Assembly (NCBI GenBank): GCA_903939665.1
Contig: CAJAHZ010000019.1
Location: 1 to 7,644, forward strand
Reading direction: 5' to 3'
Source: an uncultured Pseudomonadota bacterium
Lineage (GTDB): Bacteria; Pseudomonadota; Gammaproteobacteria; Burkholderiales; Rhodocyclaceae
DNA length: 7,644 nt
Shown here: positions 6,496-7,644 of the stretch, in pieces
Numbering within the stretch: the first letter of the stretch is position 1
How the letters are laid out: every line of letters starts with the position of its first letter
The notes under the pieces: generated by a model
The model's input: only the letters and a program-made list of their open reading frames with translations
What the model was told of the DNA's origin: nothing
The model's database searches: none
Program-made: the position numbers and the translations under genes

Positions 6496-6927
6496 ATGAA
6501 TTCCCTCGGTGGTTACAACATCGAAGACCTGCAAGTCGGCATGACCGCCAGCCTGGCCAAGACGGTAACCGAAGCTGACATCGCGATGTTTGCCGGCGTC
6601 AGCATGGACGTCAATCCGATACATCTCAACGAAGAGTTTGCCAAGACGACACAGTTTGGCGGTCGCATCGCGCACGGCATGCTGTCGGCAGGCTTCATTT
6701 CAGCCGTACTGGCCAACAAGCTGCCCGGGCCGGGAACGGTCTATATGGGTCAGACGGTGAAGTTTCGTGCGCCGGTGCGCATCGGCGATACGGTCACGGC
6801 AACGGTCACGGTGAAGGAAGTTCTGGTCGACAAGCGACGCTGCGTTCTGGATGCTGTGTGCTCGGTCAAAGGCAAGGACATCATCACCGGCGAATCGGTG
6901 ATGTATTGCACGACCGAAAAGGGCTGA
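6496..6927 (+). CDS. MaoC-like (R)-specific enoyl-CoA hydratase
   Basis: This is a 143-residue single hot-dog domain enzyme predicted to hydrate trans-2-enoyl-CoA to (R)-3-hydroxyacyl-CoA in the cytoplasm. The hydratase-2 signature is complete: Asp38 and His43 in GVSMDVNPIHLN, followed by GGRIAHGML at 55-63 and Ser69. Asp-to-His spacing is five, as in Aeromonas caviae PhaJ (Asp31/His36), and Ser69 matches PhaJ Ser62. In PHA-storing bacteria such enzymes link fatty-acid oxidation to polyhydroxyalkanoate synthesis. Others act on crotonyl-CoA in acyl-CoA pathways, and no phaC or phaA neighbour is present to decide, so phaJ is not assigned. The start at ATG 6496 has AAGGAG 7 nt upstream. No clear terminator follows the stop. 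Confidence 0.93.
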   Translation: MNSLGGYNIEDLQVGMTASLAKTVTEADIAMFAGVSMDVNPIHLNEEFAKTTQFGGRIAHGMLSAGFISAVLANKLPGPGTVYMGQTVKFRAPVRIGDTVTATVTVKEVLVDKRRCVLDAVCSVKGKDIITGESVMYCTTEKG

Positions 6928-7060
6928 TTTTAGGCTGGGGCAGGCATACGGCAGATCTATCTAGCCGATTGGCAGCAAATGCTTTTCCGCCAGGGACACC
7001 TCGGTTCTAGGTAAAGAATGGCGGTCAGTAAGCCACGTTACATTTCGGCCATGCGACACG
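6928..7060. other. Non-coding spacer with nested dyad, no gene seen
   Basis: This is the untranslated stretch between the MaoC gene and the toxin-antitoxin promoter. At 6987-7024 it holds a nested inverted repeat: outer arms CCGCCA (6987-6992) and TGGCGG (7019-7024), inner arms ACCT (6998-7001) and AGGT (7009-7012). It has no T tract after it. A short leftward open frame crosses the region (6961-7152) but has no ribosome site or recognisable protein. The spacer may simply be the junction where the toxin-antitoxin module was inserted. Confidence 0.3.
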
Positions 7061-7109
7061 TTGGCGCCAAAATGGCGACAGTGGTATGCTGAGAACCTAA
7101 GCAATTGCT
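7061..7109 (+). promoter_or_regulatory. Candidate promoter and autoregulatory operators of the toxin-antitoxin pair
   Basis: Two perfect 10-bp palindromes lie in front of the antitoxin: TTGGCGCCAA (7061-7070) and AGCAATTGCT (7100-7109). Between them is a possible promoter, TTGGCG (7061-7066), an 18-bp spacer and TATGCT (7085-7090). That arrangement puts one palindrome over the -35 and the other near the transcription start. The second palindrome abuts the ribosome site GGAGGTG (7110-7116). Ribbon-helix-helix antitoxins typically repress their own operon through such sites. The palindromes are seen directly; their function is inferred. Confidence 0.5.
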
Positions 7110-7120
7110 GGAGGTGAAAA

Positions 7121-7432
7121 ATGGGTACTGTTATTGCCAAGCAAGATCGCATCGGCGCCCGAGTTCCACATGAGGTTTATGAGACGCTGTGCCGTGCCGC
7201 CGAGCTAACCGGCGCCACGGTCAATCAGTTTTTGGTCCAGGCCGCATTGAAGGAGGCACAGACTGTCATCGAGCGTGAGGAAGTGATTCGTCTGTCGCCG
7301 CGCGACTGGAACTGGTTGCTCGACCTGATGGAAAACCCGCCTGGGCCGAATGCCAAGCTAAAGGCCGCCCTGAAGCATTACCAGAAGGCCAAGCGTGATG
7401 ATGCAGGTACGAACTTTAGCTGGGGATCATGA
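7121..7432 (+). CDS. DUF1778 ribbon-helix-helix antitoxin
   Basis: This 103-residue protein is the antitoxin of a type II toxin-antitoxin module of the TacA/AtaR kind. The N-terminal half is a ribbon-helix-helix DNA-binding domain: beta strand around RIGARV (10-15), helix 17-29, and helix 33-48 containing NQFLVQAALKEA. The C-terminal half, with VIRLSPRDWNWLLDLMENPP (55-74), matches the conserved DUF1778 segment that wraps the acetyltransferase toxin and blocks its active site. Translation starts at ATG 7121 behind a strong GGAGGTG. Its last 35 bases overlap the toxin gene in another frame, giving coupled expression. It should repress its own promoter through the palindromes upstream. Confidence 0.93.
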   Translation: MGTVIAKQDRIGARVPHEVYETLCRAAELTGATVNQFLVQAALKEAQTVIEREEVIRLSPRDWNWLLDLMENPPGPNAKLKAALKHYQKAKRDDAGTNFSWGS

Positions 7433-7644
7433 CCGGCAGGGATTCGACTGCGGTCGCCAGGAACTGAATGACTGGCTCCGGCGGGTCGCTCGTCAGCATC
7501 AGAACAAGGGGTTGTCGAAGACCTTCGTCGCCGTTCGCGAGGAAGCGCCAACCCGCATCTGCGGCTATTACGCGCTGACGCTGGCAGAACTCGAGAACCG
7601 CCATCTGCCGGAAGCCTGTCGCAAGAAGCTGCCGCAGCGCATTC
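7398..7644 (+). CDS. GNAT-family acetyltransferase toxin, 5' part
   Basis: The first 82 codons are present and the gene runs off the window. Related toxins (TacT, AtaT, ItaT) acetylate the amino group of aminoacyl-tRNA and stop translation. The visible part has the typical opening: MMQVRTLAGDHDR, then FDCGRQELNDWL (16-27), a helix with ARQHQNKGLSKTFVAV, and GYYAL (56-60). The acetyl-CoA-binding loop and catalytic Tyr would lie beyond the edge, so activity cannot be judged. Two adjacent in-frame ATGs (7398, 7401) are possible starts. AGAAGG at 7383-7388 favours the first with a 9-nt gap. The gene overlaps the antitoxin's end by 35 nt, as is common for these pairs. Confidence 0.88.
   Translation, partial: MMQVRTLAGDHDRQGFDCGRQELNDWLRRVARQHQNKGLSKTFVAVREEAPTRICGYYALTLAELENRHLPEACRKKLPQRI

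Noticed and set aside
6961..7152. Short leftward frame crossing the toxin-antitoxin promoter
   Set aside because: It has no ribosome site, shows no recognisable protein, and overlaps the start of the antitoxin gene.

Overview
The window looks like part of a proteobacterial chromosome, most likely a betaproteobacterium near Rhodocyclales. That placement is inferred from the high GC content, strong G/C third-position bias, closely packed short operons and the general flavour of the proteins. No rRNA, tRNA or other marker here settles it.

Left part (1-2775, + strand). The window opens with the last 25 codons of a HlyD-type adaptor of a type I secretion system. It is followed by galE (UDP-glucose 4-epimerase) and manC (bifunctional GDP-mannose pyrophosphorylase / phosphomannose isomerase). 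Together galE and manC supply UDP-galactose (probably also UDP-GalNAc, see the Cys299 finding) and GDP-mannose, so this is a nucleotide-sugar supply segment for a surface polysaccharide beside a protein-export locus.

Middle (2780-4162, - strand). A two-gene unit reads leftward: an NlpC/P60 cell-wall hydrolase lipoprotein, then a radical SAM protein of unknown substrate. Its end meets manC with 4 bp between stop codons. A 49-bp divergent spacer separates it from gabD (4212-5672, +), a succinate-semialdehyde dehydrogenase. gabD ends at a strong hairpin (5696-5728) shared with a convergent gene.

Right part. A leftward gene (5750-6397) encodes an exported isochorismatase-fold protein in which the usual nucleophilic cysteine position is alanine. 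Divergent from it is a MaoC/PhaJ-type (R)-enoyl-CoA hydratase (6496-6927). After about 190 bp of non-coding DNA with dyad structure comes a toxin-antitoxin pair: a DUF1778 ribbon-helix-helix antitoxin (7121-7432) overlapping a GNAT acetyltransferase toxin cut by the window end. Two perfect 10-bp palindromes precede the antitoxin and are good candidates for its operator.

I see no CRISPR array, insertion sequence, phage genes or clear multi-gene novel system. The most unusual items are the cysteine-less exported isochorismatase-like protein, the Cys gatekeeper in GalE, the Glu in the GabD cofactor site, and the radical SAM protein with CX4CX2C spacing.
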